NCBI GenBank assembly: GCA_046757725.1
Contig: JBHHYU010000023.1
Span: forward strand, 1 to 34,234
Length of the DNA stretch: 34,234 nt
Origin: JBHHYU01 sp046757725
Lineage (GTDB): Bacteria; Desulfobacterota; Binatia; UBA9968
Reading direction: 5' to 3'
A program made the position numbers and the translations under genes. Under the pieces are notes generated by a model. The model was not told the DNA's origin. It saw only the letters and a program-made list of their open reading frames with translations, and searched no databases. Positions 1-5,762 of the stretch are shown piece after piece (position 1 is the stretch's first letter; every line of letters starts with the position of its first letter).

Positions 1-94
1 GACCGTCTTTTCGTCAACGGAGTTTTGTGCCCTTGACAACCGGGGGCCTCATAAGAGTTAGGCGTAAGTAGCCCGCTTCTCAGCGAGAACCCAT

Positions 95-124
95 TTCGTG
101 GCTCGTGTTCGTGCTTCGTGTTCG
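95..124. repeat. Imperfect 13-nt tandem repeat (TTCGTG units)
   Basis: The plus strand reads TTCGTGGCTCGTG then TTCGTGCTTCGTG then TTCG, that is 2.3 copies of a 13-nt unit that is itself a near-duplicate of TTCGTG/CTCGTG. It sits upstream of the base-paired element at 136-211. No function can be assigned; the same sort of low-complexity degenerate repeat appears in other gaps of this window with different sequence. Confidence 0.6.
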
Positions 125-135
125 ACACCGAGCAC

Positions 136-211
136 GGTTTGATGTCTCCCTCTCTTCGGAGCCTACCCCCGGTGCCGTGCACCCATGCATCCGGTTCCGA
201 GGGAGAAAACC
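136..211 (+). other. Putative structured RNA element (long irregular hairpin)
   Basis: Four nested complementary segments can be read directly: GGTTT (136-140) with AAACC (207-211); TCCCTC (147-152) with GAGGGA (199-204); GGAGCC (158-163) with GGTTCC (193-198, one G-U wobble); and GGTGC (171-175) with GCACC (179-183) around a CGT loop. Together they form a rod of 22 base pairs broken by internal loops. The strand is assigned from the plus-sense terminator downstream. The GGAGCC/GGTTCC helix with its G-U pair recalls the base of group II intron domain V, but the upper stem and tetraloop do not fit, so I leave the class open. Confidence 0.35.
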
Positions 212-363
212 TGGAGGTCTGATGCACGGGGAAGTGGAGGTTGGAGCAGGCTCAGGCCGTTGGAAAGTTCACCCGAAGGGGACGGGAGGGTGGCCGTCGA
301 GGCACAGACTTATTGACTCAGGCTGAAAGGTTTTTTCCTGAGGAACCACACTTTTTAACGGAG

Positions 364-447
364 AGCCCGCCACAACTTGCCACGTAATTTTACGTGATAC
401 CAGGCCACTTCGGTCACAATGGCAAAAGCCGGGCTGAAACTTTTTTT
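364..447 (+). terminator. Terminator-like multibranch structure with T-run
   Basis: AGCCCG (364-369) pairs with CGGGCT (430-435) and is followed by GAAAC and seven Ts (441-447). Enclosed are TTGCC (377-381) with GGCAA (421-425) and a hairpin CACGTA/TACGTG (381-386 and 391-396, sharing base 381). The outer 6-bp GC-rich helix plus T-run has the form of an intrinsic terminator for a plus-strand transcript; the minus strand has no T-run beyond the helix. The long 60-nt interior is unusual for a simple terminator and could instead be the aptamer-like part of a leader, but no plus-strand gene follows in the window. Confidence 0.4.
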
Positions 448-489
448 GGCAAGGATAAGGTACTTTAGATCAAAAAACCAGAATAACTG

Positions 490-1371
490 TCACCCATTCT
501 TTTGTCCACCGATCAACTCAAAAACATGGTAAGCAATGCCGGTCGCCTCGTACCCGTCCAGGCCTCTAGCCTGCGCAACCGAAAAGAGCTGGTCGGCTAG
601 GGCGCTGAACGGAACCGGGACCTCCATACTTTTGGCTATTTGTAATCCGAAACCTACATCCTTAGGCATCCAGGATTTCCGCGGTTTAAACTTACGGCTA
701 ACGAGGGTTTGGCACATCCGTTCCACCGCCTCCGAGTGCACTTGTGAGTTGCGTAACACATTCTGAAACGTCTCTTCTGAGACATCACCTTTTTTGAGCC
801 AATTGAATATCTCCGCCATCCCCATGTGTTGAATAGCCGCTAACATGGCCATTCCGGTTTTAACCAGTTTCGCATTGCCCAATCCCCCCACGTGAACAAT
901 CTTTTTACCCATGGGTTGGAGGATCGGCTGATTCTCCTCAAAGAGATTCTTCGGTCCCGAAACCCAGAGTGATAGGGTGCCGGCTGCCGCGGCTTCCTCT
1001 ACCCCACCCGCGGAGGCATCCAGAATTTCCCAGCCTTTCTTTTGCATCTGCTGGTTAACACCCACAATGGTCTTTTTGTCGATGCTGCTACAATCGATCC
1101 AGAGTCTAGCTCCAGTGGTCGCCTCAAGCAGTCCATCCTTGCCCAGCCCGACCTGCTCCACGGCCTCATTGTAAGGAAGCATAGAGAGCACCAACTCGGA
1201 AGCCTCAGCCACGGCCCTCGGAGAGTTCTTAAATTGAGCGCCCTGACTCTCCAGTTTACGTGTTACCTCACGCCTGAGGTCAGTGACAAACAAGCGGTAG
1301 CCGGCCTTGATAAGATTGGAGGCCATCCCACTTCCCATCCCCCCAGTACCGATAAATCCCAAAGTTTTCAT
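490..1371 (-). CDS. Beta-hydroxyacid dehydrogenase family NAD(P)-binding oxidoreductase
   Basis: 293 residues, normal for the 3-hydroxyisobutyrate / 6-phosphogluconate dehydrogenase-like family, which oxidises or reduces beta-hydroxyacids with NAD(P). The N-terminal Rossmann motif GFIGTGGMGSGM is at residues 5-16. The substrate loop, usually DAPVSGG, reads DASAGG at 118-123, one residue shorter. The catalytic-lysine motif GLGNAK is at 163-168, but the residue four after Lys168, normally Asn, is Thr172. These changes make the substrate uncertain: tartronate semialdehyde, glyoxylate/succinic semialdehyde or 3-hydroxyisobutyrate are all possible. It lies downstream of the cupin gene on the same strand with a 164-nt gap that contains a strong hairpin, so co-transcription is possible but not shown. 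Family assignment is secure; the specific reaction is not. Confidence 0.85.
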   Translation of the reverse strand: MKTLGFIGTGGMGSGMASNLIKAGYRLFVTDLRREVTRKLESQGAQFKNSPRAVAEASELVLSMLPYNEAVEQVGLGKDGLLEATTGARLWIDCSSIDKKTIVGVNQQMQKKGWEILDASAGGVEEAAAAGTLSLWVSGPKNLFEENQPILQPMGKKIVHVGGLGNAKLVKTGMAMLAAIQHMGMAEIFNWLKKGDVSEETFQNVLRNSQVHSEAVERMCQTLVSRKFKPRKSWMPKDVGFGLQIAKSMEVPVPFSALADQLFSVAQARGLDGYEATGIAYHVFELIGGQKNG

Positions 1372-1481
1372 AACTCCCTCCCTGCTTGCTTAAAAATCAA
1401 CTGACCAATCCCGGTGCCCAGAATAGACCTAAGGCCCTCGAAGTCTCTACAAAGCCGGCCAAAATCAGTGCGAACACTCTG

Positions 1482-1516
1482 CCCCCTGGGCGCAAATGTC
1501 AATTTTGCCCCGGGGG
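1482..1516. other. Strong inverted repeat between cupin and dehydrogenase genes
   Basis: CCCCC, GGG and GCAAA on the left arm pair with TTTGC, CCC and GGGGG on the right arm, giving 13 base pairs interrupted only by single-base bulges at 1487 and 1491, around a 7-nt loop (1497-1503). It begins about 20 nt after the cupin stop codon. Neither strand has a T-run after it, so it is not a standard intrinsic terminator; it may be an mRNA-stabilising or processing hairpin, or a protein-binding palindrome. Confidence 0.55.
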
Positions 1517-1535
1517 AGCACTACTGACTCCCCGA

Positions 1536-1898
1536 TCATCCTATAACCCTCACTCCCCCAGGCCAGAGTACCAACACTACCGTTTCTCCAACACCTCGCG
1601 GAGTATGGACCGATTTAGGATCTAGATAGACAATGTCCCCCTGGCGATAGATCCCGCTTTCGTCTGCAATTTTCCCCTTAAGCACCAGATAAAATTCACC
1701 ACCTATATGTTCATGTTGTAAAAAGGCTTGCGGATCGGCATCAGCCTGCACACGATAAAGGACTAATTCCCTCATGCCTTCCCGCGCCAGCCGGCTCATC
1801 GATAACCCGTTGCCGAAATCTTTCCATAGAAGCTGGCGCAACGCCTCGTCATTGAGCTCGAACTTTAACAGACTTTCAAGGGAGTACCGTAATAACAT
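1536..1898 (-). CDS. Small single-domain cupin protein (ChrR-type)
   Basis: 120 residues from the ATG at 1898; a GTG one codon upstream (1901) is an equal alternative, both served by a weak AGGA. The sequence is a single cupin barrel. Motif 1 reads QHEHIGGEFYLVLKG with likely metal ligands His62, His64 and Glu68, and motif 2 contains GDIVYLDPKSVH with His98. This pattern resembles the ChrR anti-sigma factor cupin domain and dihydroxyacetophenone-dioxygenase-like cupins, but the zinc-binding N-terminal domain of ChrR is absent, so it is a stand-alone metal-binding cupin of unknown substrate. It sits just beyond the terminator that ends the ribosomal operon and ahead of the dehydrogenase gene; the pair may act on the same small acid or ketone, which is inference only. 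Confidence 0.75.
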   Translation of the reverse strand: MLLRYSLESLLKFELNDEALRQLLWKDFGNGLSMSRLAREGMRELVLYRVQADADPQAFLQHEHIGGEFYLVLKGKIADESGIYRQGDIVYLDPKSVHTPRGVGETVVLVLWPGGVRVIG

Positions 1899-1972
1899 CA
1901 CTGTTTTTCCTATTGATTGAAAGCTTCATATCACGCCTTCATCTTTAACAAAAGAGATCTGTCAGCACACAG

Positions 1973-2009
1973 TTAAAAGGCCCGACCGGGAAAAACCCAG
2001 GTCGGGCCT
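1973..2009 (-). terminator. Rho-independent terminator of the ribosomal superoperon
   Basis: On the minus strand AGGCCCGACC (2009-2000) pairs with GGTCGGGCCT (1987-1978), and the helix continues with CCC/GGG across a one-base bulge around a T-rich 5-nt loop. It is followed by TTTT then AACT. It begins 47 nt after the rplQ stop codon and is the natural end of the alpha-cluster transcript. It also separates the superoperon from the cupin/dehydrogenase genes. Confidence 0.92.
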
Positions 2010-2056
2010 GAGACTGCTACCAAACAAGAAACTAAGCAGGGAGCCTTTTTAGCTGT

Positions 2057-2518
2057 CTACTTGGATGTTCCCTTCTTCTTGGGGGTAGCCTCTTTTTCTT
2101 TTCGGGCTCGGCGCCTGTTTCTCGTCTTGGAACTAGAAGGGGGGGCAACCTTGCCCTCAAGTTTTTCTGGCATCAGTTCGATCAACGAAATTGGCGCATG
2201 GTCCCCGTGTCGCCATCCAACCTTGACGATACGCGTGTAACCACCCATGCGGTTTTTAAAGCGCAATGCCAGGGTCTCGAAGAGCTTGTGCACCACCGCC
2301 TTATTTTGAATGATTCCAAGGGCTCGGCGCCGGGCGTGAAGGCTTCCCTCTTTGCCCAAACCAATGACGTGGTCTGTTAAGCGTCTAAGCTCTTTTGCCT
2401 TTGGATCCGTGGTCTCAATCCGCTCGTGATGCAACAAAGAAGTCACCATATTGCGCATCAAGGCTGAACGATGACTGGAACTACGGTTAAGCTTTCGTCC
2501 TGATTTAAGATGGCGCAT
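2057..2518 (-). CDS. rplQ: 50S ribosomal protein L17
   Basis: L17, a large-subunit protein near the exit tunnel. The family start MRHLKSGRKLNRSSSHR fits the ATG at 2518 (153 residues); the reading frame is open 19 codons further upstream to 2575, but those residues do not belong to the family. Neither start has a clear Shine-Dalgarno. The conserved core ends near residue 116 and is followed by a Lys/Arg/Ser-rich tail of about 37 residues (SSSKTRNRRRARKEK and on), longer than in E. coli L17 (127 aa). It is the last gene of the alpha cluster, 95 nt after rpoA, and is followed by the superoperon terminator. Confidence 0.95.
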   Translation of the reverse strand: MRHLKSGRKLNRSSSHRSALMRNMVTSLLHHERIETTDPKAKELRRLTDHVIGLGKEGSLHARRRALGIIQNKAVVHKLFETLALRFKNRMGGYTRIVKVGWRHGDHAPISLIELMPEKLEGKVAPPSSSKTRNRRRARKEKEATPKKKGTSK

Positions 2519-2613
2519 AAATTTAAACTGAATCGGAGCACTTTCCCAATACTGAGTTTTGAAGTGCGACCTCAAAACCGTAAACCGAGGCCTCCTGACT
2601 CTAATAAATTAGC

Positions 2614-3633
2614 TTAGGCGGTCTCTTTGTCCTTTGCCAATCTCCGCCTCTCAATCTCCTCTCGGGTGGGAAACGCATCAAGTCTCATCCCAAGTTCTAG
2701 GCCCATATCTCGAAGGATCTCTTTGATCTCGTTAAGCGACTTATGGCCGAAGTTCTTGGTTTTTAGCATCTCCTGTTCTGTTTTCCGGACCAGTTCGCCG
2801 ATGTATTTGATATCCGCATTCTGCAAGCAATTCTGTGAACGAACTGAGAATTCCAGCTCATCTACACCGCGAAGGAGGTTCTCGTTCAGCTGAAGTGACG
2901 GCGATTCCTCACGGGTCTCATGCTGGGGTTCCTCATCAAAATTAATGAAAATCTGGACCTGATCCTGGAGGATCTTTGCGGCGTACGCTACTGCATCCGG
3001 CGGTTTAATACTCCCGTCCGTCCATACCTCAAAGACCAAATGGTCATAATCCGTTCTTTGTCCGACCCGTGCATTAGTCACATTGAAATCCACTTTCCGA
3101 ATGGGAGAGAAAACTGCATCCATGAAAATCGTATCCACCGGGGCCTCGTCTTCTTTATTTCTCTCTGCCGGCACGTAGCTTCGCCCTAGCTTTGCTACTA
3201 ACTCCATCTCCAACTTCGCCTCACGAGATAAGGTCGCCAGATGTTGCTCCGGGTTAAGAATCTCCACGCCGGGACCGCCAACAATGTCTTTTGCCTGAAC
3301 GGCCTTGGGGCCCTTGGCCTCAACCCGGAGAGTTTGCTGTTCCGAATCGTCCAGCCTGATACGAACCTCTTTAAGATTGAGGATGATGTCGGTCACATCT
3401 TCAGTAACGCCCGGTAGTGTTGAAAACTCATGGAGAATTCCCTTGAGCCGAACCGAGACTATGGCGGCGCCCATCAGTGATGAAAGAAGTATTCTACGTA
3501 AGGAGTTACCGATGGTCTGACCGAATCCTCTCTCAAAAGGTTCCGCATGAAATTTTCCGTAGGTAGAGGTAAGACTTTTCCCGTCTACCTCAAGCTGCTT
3601 GGGTTTAATCAACTCGGTCCAATGCCTATGCAT
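2614..3633 (-). CDS. rpoA: DNA-directed RNA polymerase alpha subunit
   Basis: 339 residues, close to the usual 329-340. The N-terminal domain that dimerises and nucleates polymerase assembly contains ERGFGQTIGNSLRRILLSS near residues 35-53. After an acidic linker (about 235-250) the C-terminal domain has the helix-hairpin-helix segment ending NFGHKSLNEIKEIL, which contacts UP elements and activators. I use the ATG at 3633, 5 nt after GGGAGAA; a TTG four codons upstream is the alternative. It follows rpsD by 22 nt, the standard alpha-operon order. Confidence 0.98.
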   Translation of the reverse strand: MHRHWTELIKPKQLEVDGKSLTSTYGKFHAEPFERGFGQTIGNSLRRILLSSLMGAAIVSVRLKGILHEFSTLPGVTEDVTDIILNLKEVRIRLDDSEQQTLRVEAKGPKAVQAKDIVGGPGVEILNPEQHLATLSREAKLEMELVAKLGRSYVPAERNKEDEAPVDTIFMDAVFSPIRKVDFNVTNARVGQRTDYDHLVFEVWTDGSIKPPDAVAYAAKILQDQVQIFINFDEEPQHETREESPSLQLNENLLRGVDELEFSVRSQNCLQNADIKYIGELVRKTEQEMLKTKNFGHKSLNEIKEILRDMGLELGMRLDAFPTREEIERRRLAKDKETA

Positions 3634-3655
3634 AGCTTCTCCCAAAAATTAAAAG

Positions 3656-4282
3656 TTACTTCGAATATAGTTCCACGATCAATTTCTCATTGATTGGCGC
3701 GGTGACGTCGCTGCGGTTAGGCAGCACCTTTATCTTTCCGCTGAAAGCCTCTCGATCAAGTTCAACCCACTCAGGGATACCCCGTCTCTGGGAACCTTCT
3801 AATGCAGAAAGCACCCGCTCCATTTGACGACTGCGCTCCTTCACCGAAAGCACATCTCCTGCAGAAACAGCATAGGATGGGATGGTCACCCGTCGCCCAT
3901 TAACTAAGATATGGCCGTGTCGAATGAGCATTCGCGCATCGGCTCGTGAGCTACCAAAACCAAGTCGATACGTGACATTATCTAGGCGTCTTTCCAAGAG
4001 GGTTAAAAGAGTCTCACCTGTAATCCCCTTAACCCTAGCAGCGAGATCAAAGGTGCGACGGAATTGTTTTTCCAAAAGACCGTACATGCGTTTGACCTTT
4101 TGCTTCTCCCGCAACTGGATGCTGTATTCGGAAAATCTCGTTCTTCTCTGACCATGTTGACCCGGAGGATAGCTTTTCCTTTCGATGGCGCATTTGTCCG
4201 TATAACAACGTTCTCCCTTGAGAAAGAGCTTGAGATTTTCTCGTCGACAAAGCCGACACACCGACTCCGAATATCTAGCCAA
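3656..4282 (-). CDS. rpsD: 30S ribosomal protein S4, zinc-binding form
   Basis: S4 binds 16S rRNA early in small-subunit assembly and, in many bacteria, represses its own operon. I start it at the TTG at 4282, giving 208 residues beginning MARYSESVCRLCRRE, exactly the family length and N-terminus; AAAGGAG (4289-4295) lies just upstream. The frame is open to an ATG at 4306, but that would add eight foreign residues encoding the Shine-Dalgarno itself. Cys9, Cys12, Cys26 and Cys31 form the zinc site of the C+ type of S4. The S4 RNA-binding domain lies around residues 95-160. It follows rpsK after an 87-nt gap carrying degenerate repeats. Confidence 0.96.
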   Translation of the reverse strand: MARYSESVCRLCRRENLKLFLKGERCYTDKCAIERKSYPPGQHGQRRTRFSEYSIQLREKQKVKRMYGLLEKQFRRTFDLAARVKGITGETLLTLLERRLDNVTYRLGFGSSRADARMLIRHGHILVNGRRVTIPSYAVSAGDVLSVKERSRQMERVLSALEGSQRRGIPEWVELDREAFSGKIKVLPNRSDVTAPINEKLIVELYSK

Positions 4283-4288
4283 TAGGTT

Positions 4289-4295
4289 CTCCTTT
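4289..4295 (-). promoter_or_regulatory. Ribosome binding site deciding the TTG start of rpsD
   Basis: AAAGGAG on the minus strand, with six bases between it and the TTG at 4282. The upstream in-frame ATG (4306) has no such site and would translate through this motif, so the TTG is the better start. Confidence 0.8.
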
Positions 4296-4307
4296 AGCGA
4301 ATTCATT

Positions 4308-4363
4308 AGTCAGGAGCCAGGAATCAGAATCCTGCATTCTAAGTCCCAACTTCTGACTTCTCA
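4308..4363. repeat. Degenerate intergenic repeat between rpsK and rpsD
   Basis: The plus strand runs TCAGGAGCCAG (4310-4320), then ATCAGAATCC (4323-4332), a GCATTCTAAG piece and an ACTTCTGACTTCTC piece: short, similar, imperfect modules. TCAGGAGCCAG recurs exactly at 5692-5702 in the map-infA gap and ATCAGAATCC recurs exactly at 24908-24917 in the rpoB-rpoC gap. This suggests members of a dispersed low-fidelity repeat family; function unknown. Confidence 0.5.
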
Positions 4364-4369
4364 TCAATC

Positions 4370-4807
4370 CTAAACCCTTCGCCGCTTAGCCGGACGACAG
4401 CCATTGTGGGGAATCGGGGTAACATCTTTAATCAATCGGATATTGAATCCCACCGCCTGGAGAGAACGGAGTGCCGATTCCCTTCCCGCACCTGGGCCCC
4501 GGACAAAAACCTGAATACTTCGTACCCCGTGGTCCATGGCTTTTCTCGCTGCATTATCGGCTGCTTGTTGGGCTGCAAATGGGGTCCCCTTTCGTGACCC
4601 TTTGAATCCCATGGCCCCGGCACTCGACCAAGAGATGACATTACCCTGGTAGTCGGAAATAGAAATAATGGTATTATTAAAGGTCGAATGAATATGGACC
4701 ACACCTTCAGAAATGTTCTTCTTCCCCTTCCTCCGACGGGCAACCTTCTCCGCAGGTTTTTTCTCCACCACCTGACTTTCTTGAGCTTTTTCACCATCTT
4801 TTTCCAT
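4370..4807 (-). CDS. rpsK: 30S ribosomal protein S11 with N-terminal extension
   Basis: S11 forms part of the platform of the small subunit and contacts mRNA near the E site. I use the ATG at 4807 (145 residues), preceded by GGAG with six bases between; a TTG four codons upstream is less likely. The conserved body starts around GVVHIHSTFNNTIISISD and ends with the usual HNGCRPAKRRRV. Before it lies a charged extension (KDGEKAQESQVVEKKPAEK), about 16 residues longer than E. coli S11 (129 aa). It is preceded by rpsM and followed by rpsD, as in the standard alpha operon. Confidence 0.97.
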   Translation of the reverse strand: MEKDGEKAQESQVVEKKPAEKVARRRKGKKNISEGVVHIHSTFNNTIISISDYQGNVISWSSAGAMGFKGSRKGTPFAAQQAADNAARKAMDHGVRSIQVFVRGPGAGRESALRSLQAVGFNIRLIKDVTPIPHNGCRPAKRRRV

Positions 4808-4895
4808 CAACTTCTCCAATAAAACGAATCCGGGTGTCGTTAGTCAGATTTCACAGCATGTCCCCCGGGTCCTGTACGCTGCATTCTTCTTATAA

Positions 4896-5279
4896 TTATC
4901 CTTTCGACGGAACACGTTTTTTACCTGCCACGGTTTTACTCGGCCCCTTGCGAGTACGCGCATTGGTATGGGTCCTCTGCCCCCGAACAGGAAGACCTTT
5001 GCGGTGCCTCAGTCCGCGATAAGTTCGAATATCCATATGACGCTTGATATTCATCGATACGTCACGTCTCAAATCGCCCTCTACCTTGGAACCTTGATCG
5101 ATGACCTGACGAATTCTAACCACCTGATCATCGCCGAGGTTGTCGCTTTTGGTATCAAGGTTAACCCCGGCCTGTTGGAGGATTTTCCTTGAGGTATTCC
5201 TTCCAATCCCGTAGAGATAGGTCAGTGCGATCTCCATTCTTTTGTTTCTGGGCAAGTCTACTCCTGCTATGCGTGCCAT
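4896..5279 (-). CDS. rpsM: 30S ribosomal protein S13
   Basis: 127 residues, slightly longer than E. coli S13 (118). S13 sits in the head of the small subunit and forms intersubunit bridges with L5 and contacts with P-site tRNA. Recognisable are the start MARIAGVDLPRNKR, the helix-hairpin-helix region YLYGIGRNTSRKIL and the basic tail GQRTHTNARTRKGP. The ATG at 5279 is the only sensible start. It is the first gene of the alpha cluster, 38 nt after rpmJ. Confidence 0.98.
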   Translation of the reverse strand: MARIAGVDLPRNKRMEIALTYLYGIGRNTSRKILQQAGVNLDTKSDNLGDDQVVRIRQVIDQGSKVEGDLRRDVSMNIKRHMDIRTYRGLRHRKGLPVRGQRTHTNARTRKGPSKTVAGKKRVPSKG

Positions 5280-5317
5280 AACCTTGACCCCTTGGTTTTC
5301 TTAAGTCCCGATCCCTT

Positions 5318-5431
5318 TTATCCCTGTCTCTGTTTATGCCTGGTGTTGACACAATCGACGCGCACGATTCTCTTGCGCCGAATAATCTTACACTTATTAC
5401 AGATTTTCTTAACGGAAGCCCTAACCTTCAA
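5318..5431 (-). CDS. rpmJ: 50S ribosomal protein L36 (TTG start)
   Basis: A 37-residue gene reading MKVRASVKKICNKCKIIRR and on to VNTRHKQRQG. Cys11, Cys14, Cys27 and His32 form the zinc ribbon of the C+ form of L36, which helps organise 23S rRNA. The start is TTG at 5431, with AGGAG at 5439-5443 seven bases upstream. The length is exactly the family's. It lies 20 nt after infA and 38 nt before rpsM, as expected for this cluster. Confidence 0.96.
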   Translation of the reverse strand: MKVRASVKKICNKCKIIRRKRIVRVDCVNTRHKQRQG

Positions 5432-5438
5432 CCGCGTG

Positions 5439-5443
5439 CTCCT
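5439..5443 (-). promoter_or_regulatory. Ribosome binding site of rpmJ
   Basis: AGGAG seven bases before the TTG codon at 5431. It supports translation initiation at TTG; there is no ATG or GTG in frame that would keep the L36 N-terminus. Confidence 0.75.
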
Positions 5444-5451
5444 GCCAATTT

Positions 5452-5670
5452 CTATTTTTCTCGGTAGACAATTCTTCCTCGACCAAGGTCATAGGGAGAC
5501 AGCTCTATCTTGACTTTATCGCCCGGGAGTATCTTGATATAATGCATCCGCATTTTTCCGGAAATATGGGCTAGGACTTTATGGCCACTACCCAGCTCTA
5601 CTCGGAACATGGCATTGGGAAGCGTTTCTAACACCGTCCCTATCACCTCGATGGAATCTTCTTTCGGCAT
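5452..5670 (-). CDS. infA: Translation initiation factor IF-1
   Basis: 72 residues from the ATG at 5670 (MPKEDSIEVIGTVLETLPN), exactly the usual IF-1 length. IF-1 occupies the A site of the small subunit during initiation. The protein is a single OB fold, with the family segments MFRVELGSGHKVLAHISGKMR and PGDKVKIELSPYDL. A TTG three codons upstream (5679) is an alternative start, but no clear Shine-Dalgarno supports either. The gap to map (92 nt) contains a copy of the TCAGGAGCCAG repeat. Confidence 0.97.
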   Translation of the reverse strand: MPKEDSIEVIGTVLETLPNAMFRVELGSGHKVLAHISGKMRMHYIKILPGDKVKIELSPYDLGRGRIVYREK

Positions 5671-5762
5671 AACAAACAATGAAAACAGAACTCAGGAGCC
5701 AGAATGCAAGTTGAGAGAACCTTTGCCCTTGCACCCCTTTTCCTAAATCCTAATCGCTAGCT
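5671..5762. repeat. map-infA gap with a copy of the degenerate repeat
   Basis: TCAGGAGCCAG at 5692-5702 matches the copy at 4310-4320 exactly. The same gap has a 6-bp inverted repeat (TGCAAG/CTTGCA on the minus strand) with a 17-nt loop and no T-run. No promoter or terminator is evident. Confidence 0.4.

Larger units (their letters stand above)
1..489. other. Intergenic region with no convincing gene
   Basis: I see no supportable protein gene here. The only open frame of note (105-326, plus strand, 73 codons) lies over predicted RNA-like pairing and a tandem repeat, has no recognisable domain and no good ribosome binding site, so I do not call it. What the stretch does hold is listed separately: a 13-nt tandem repeat, an irregular long hairpin and a terminator-like structure followed by seven Ts. 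All of these make most sense on the plus strand, opposite to every gene in the window, so this may be the 3' part of a plus-strand transcript that begins left of the window. Confidence 0.6.

Noticed and set aside
158..198. Group II intron domain V
   Set aside because: The basal helix GAGCC/GGTTC with G-U wobble fits, but the spacing (about 39 nt), lack of a GNRA tetraloop, non-pairing middle and absence of a reverse transcriptase or domain VI do not.
105..326. 73-codon open frame on the plus strand as a small protein gene
   Set aside because: It overlaps the tandem repeat and the base-paired element, has no recognisable motif, biased Gly/Arg composition and no convincing ribosome binding site.
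136..330. Cobalamin riboswitch, RNase P RNA, tmRNA, SRP RNA or 6S RNA
   Set aside because: None of the conserved sequence boxes of these families could be read on either strand.
364..435. tRNA-like fold
   Set aside because: The closing helix and length are tRNA-like, but there is no seven-base T loop with TTCGA and no anticodon arm in the right place.
1902..1972. Promoter for the cupin gene
   Set aside because: CTGACA and TATGAA-like pieces exist but not at an acceptable spacing, so no promoter is claimed.
2519..2575. N-terminal extension of L17 from the upstream start
   Set aside because: The 19 residues do not match the L17 family, which starts at MRHLKSGRKL; the upstream start also lacks a ribosome binding site.
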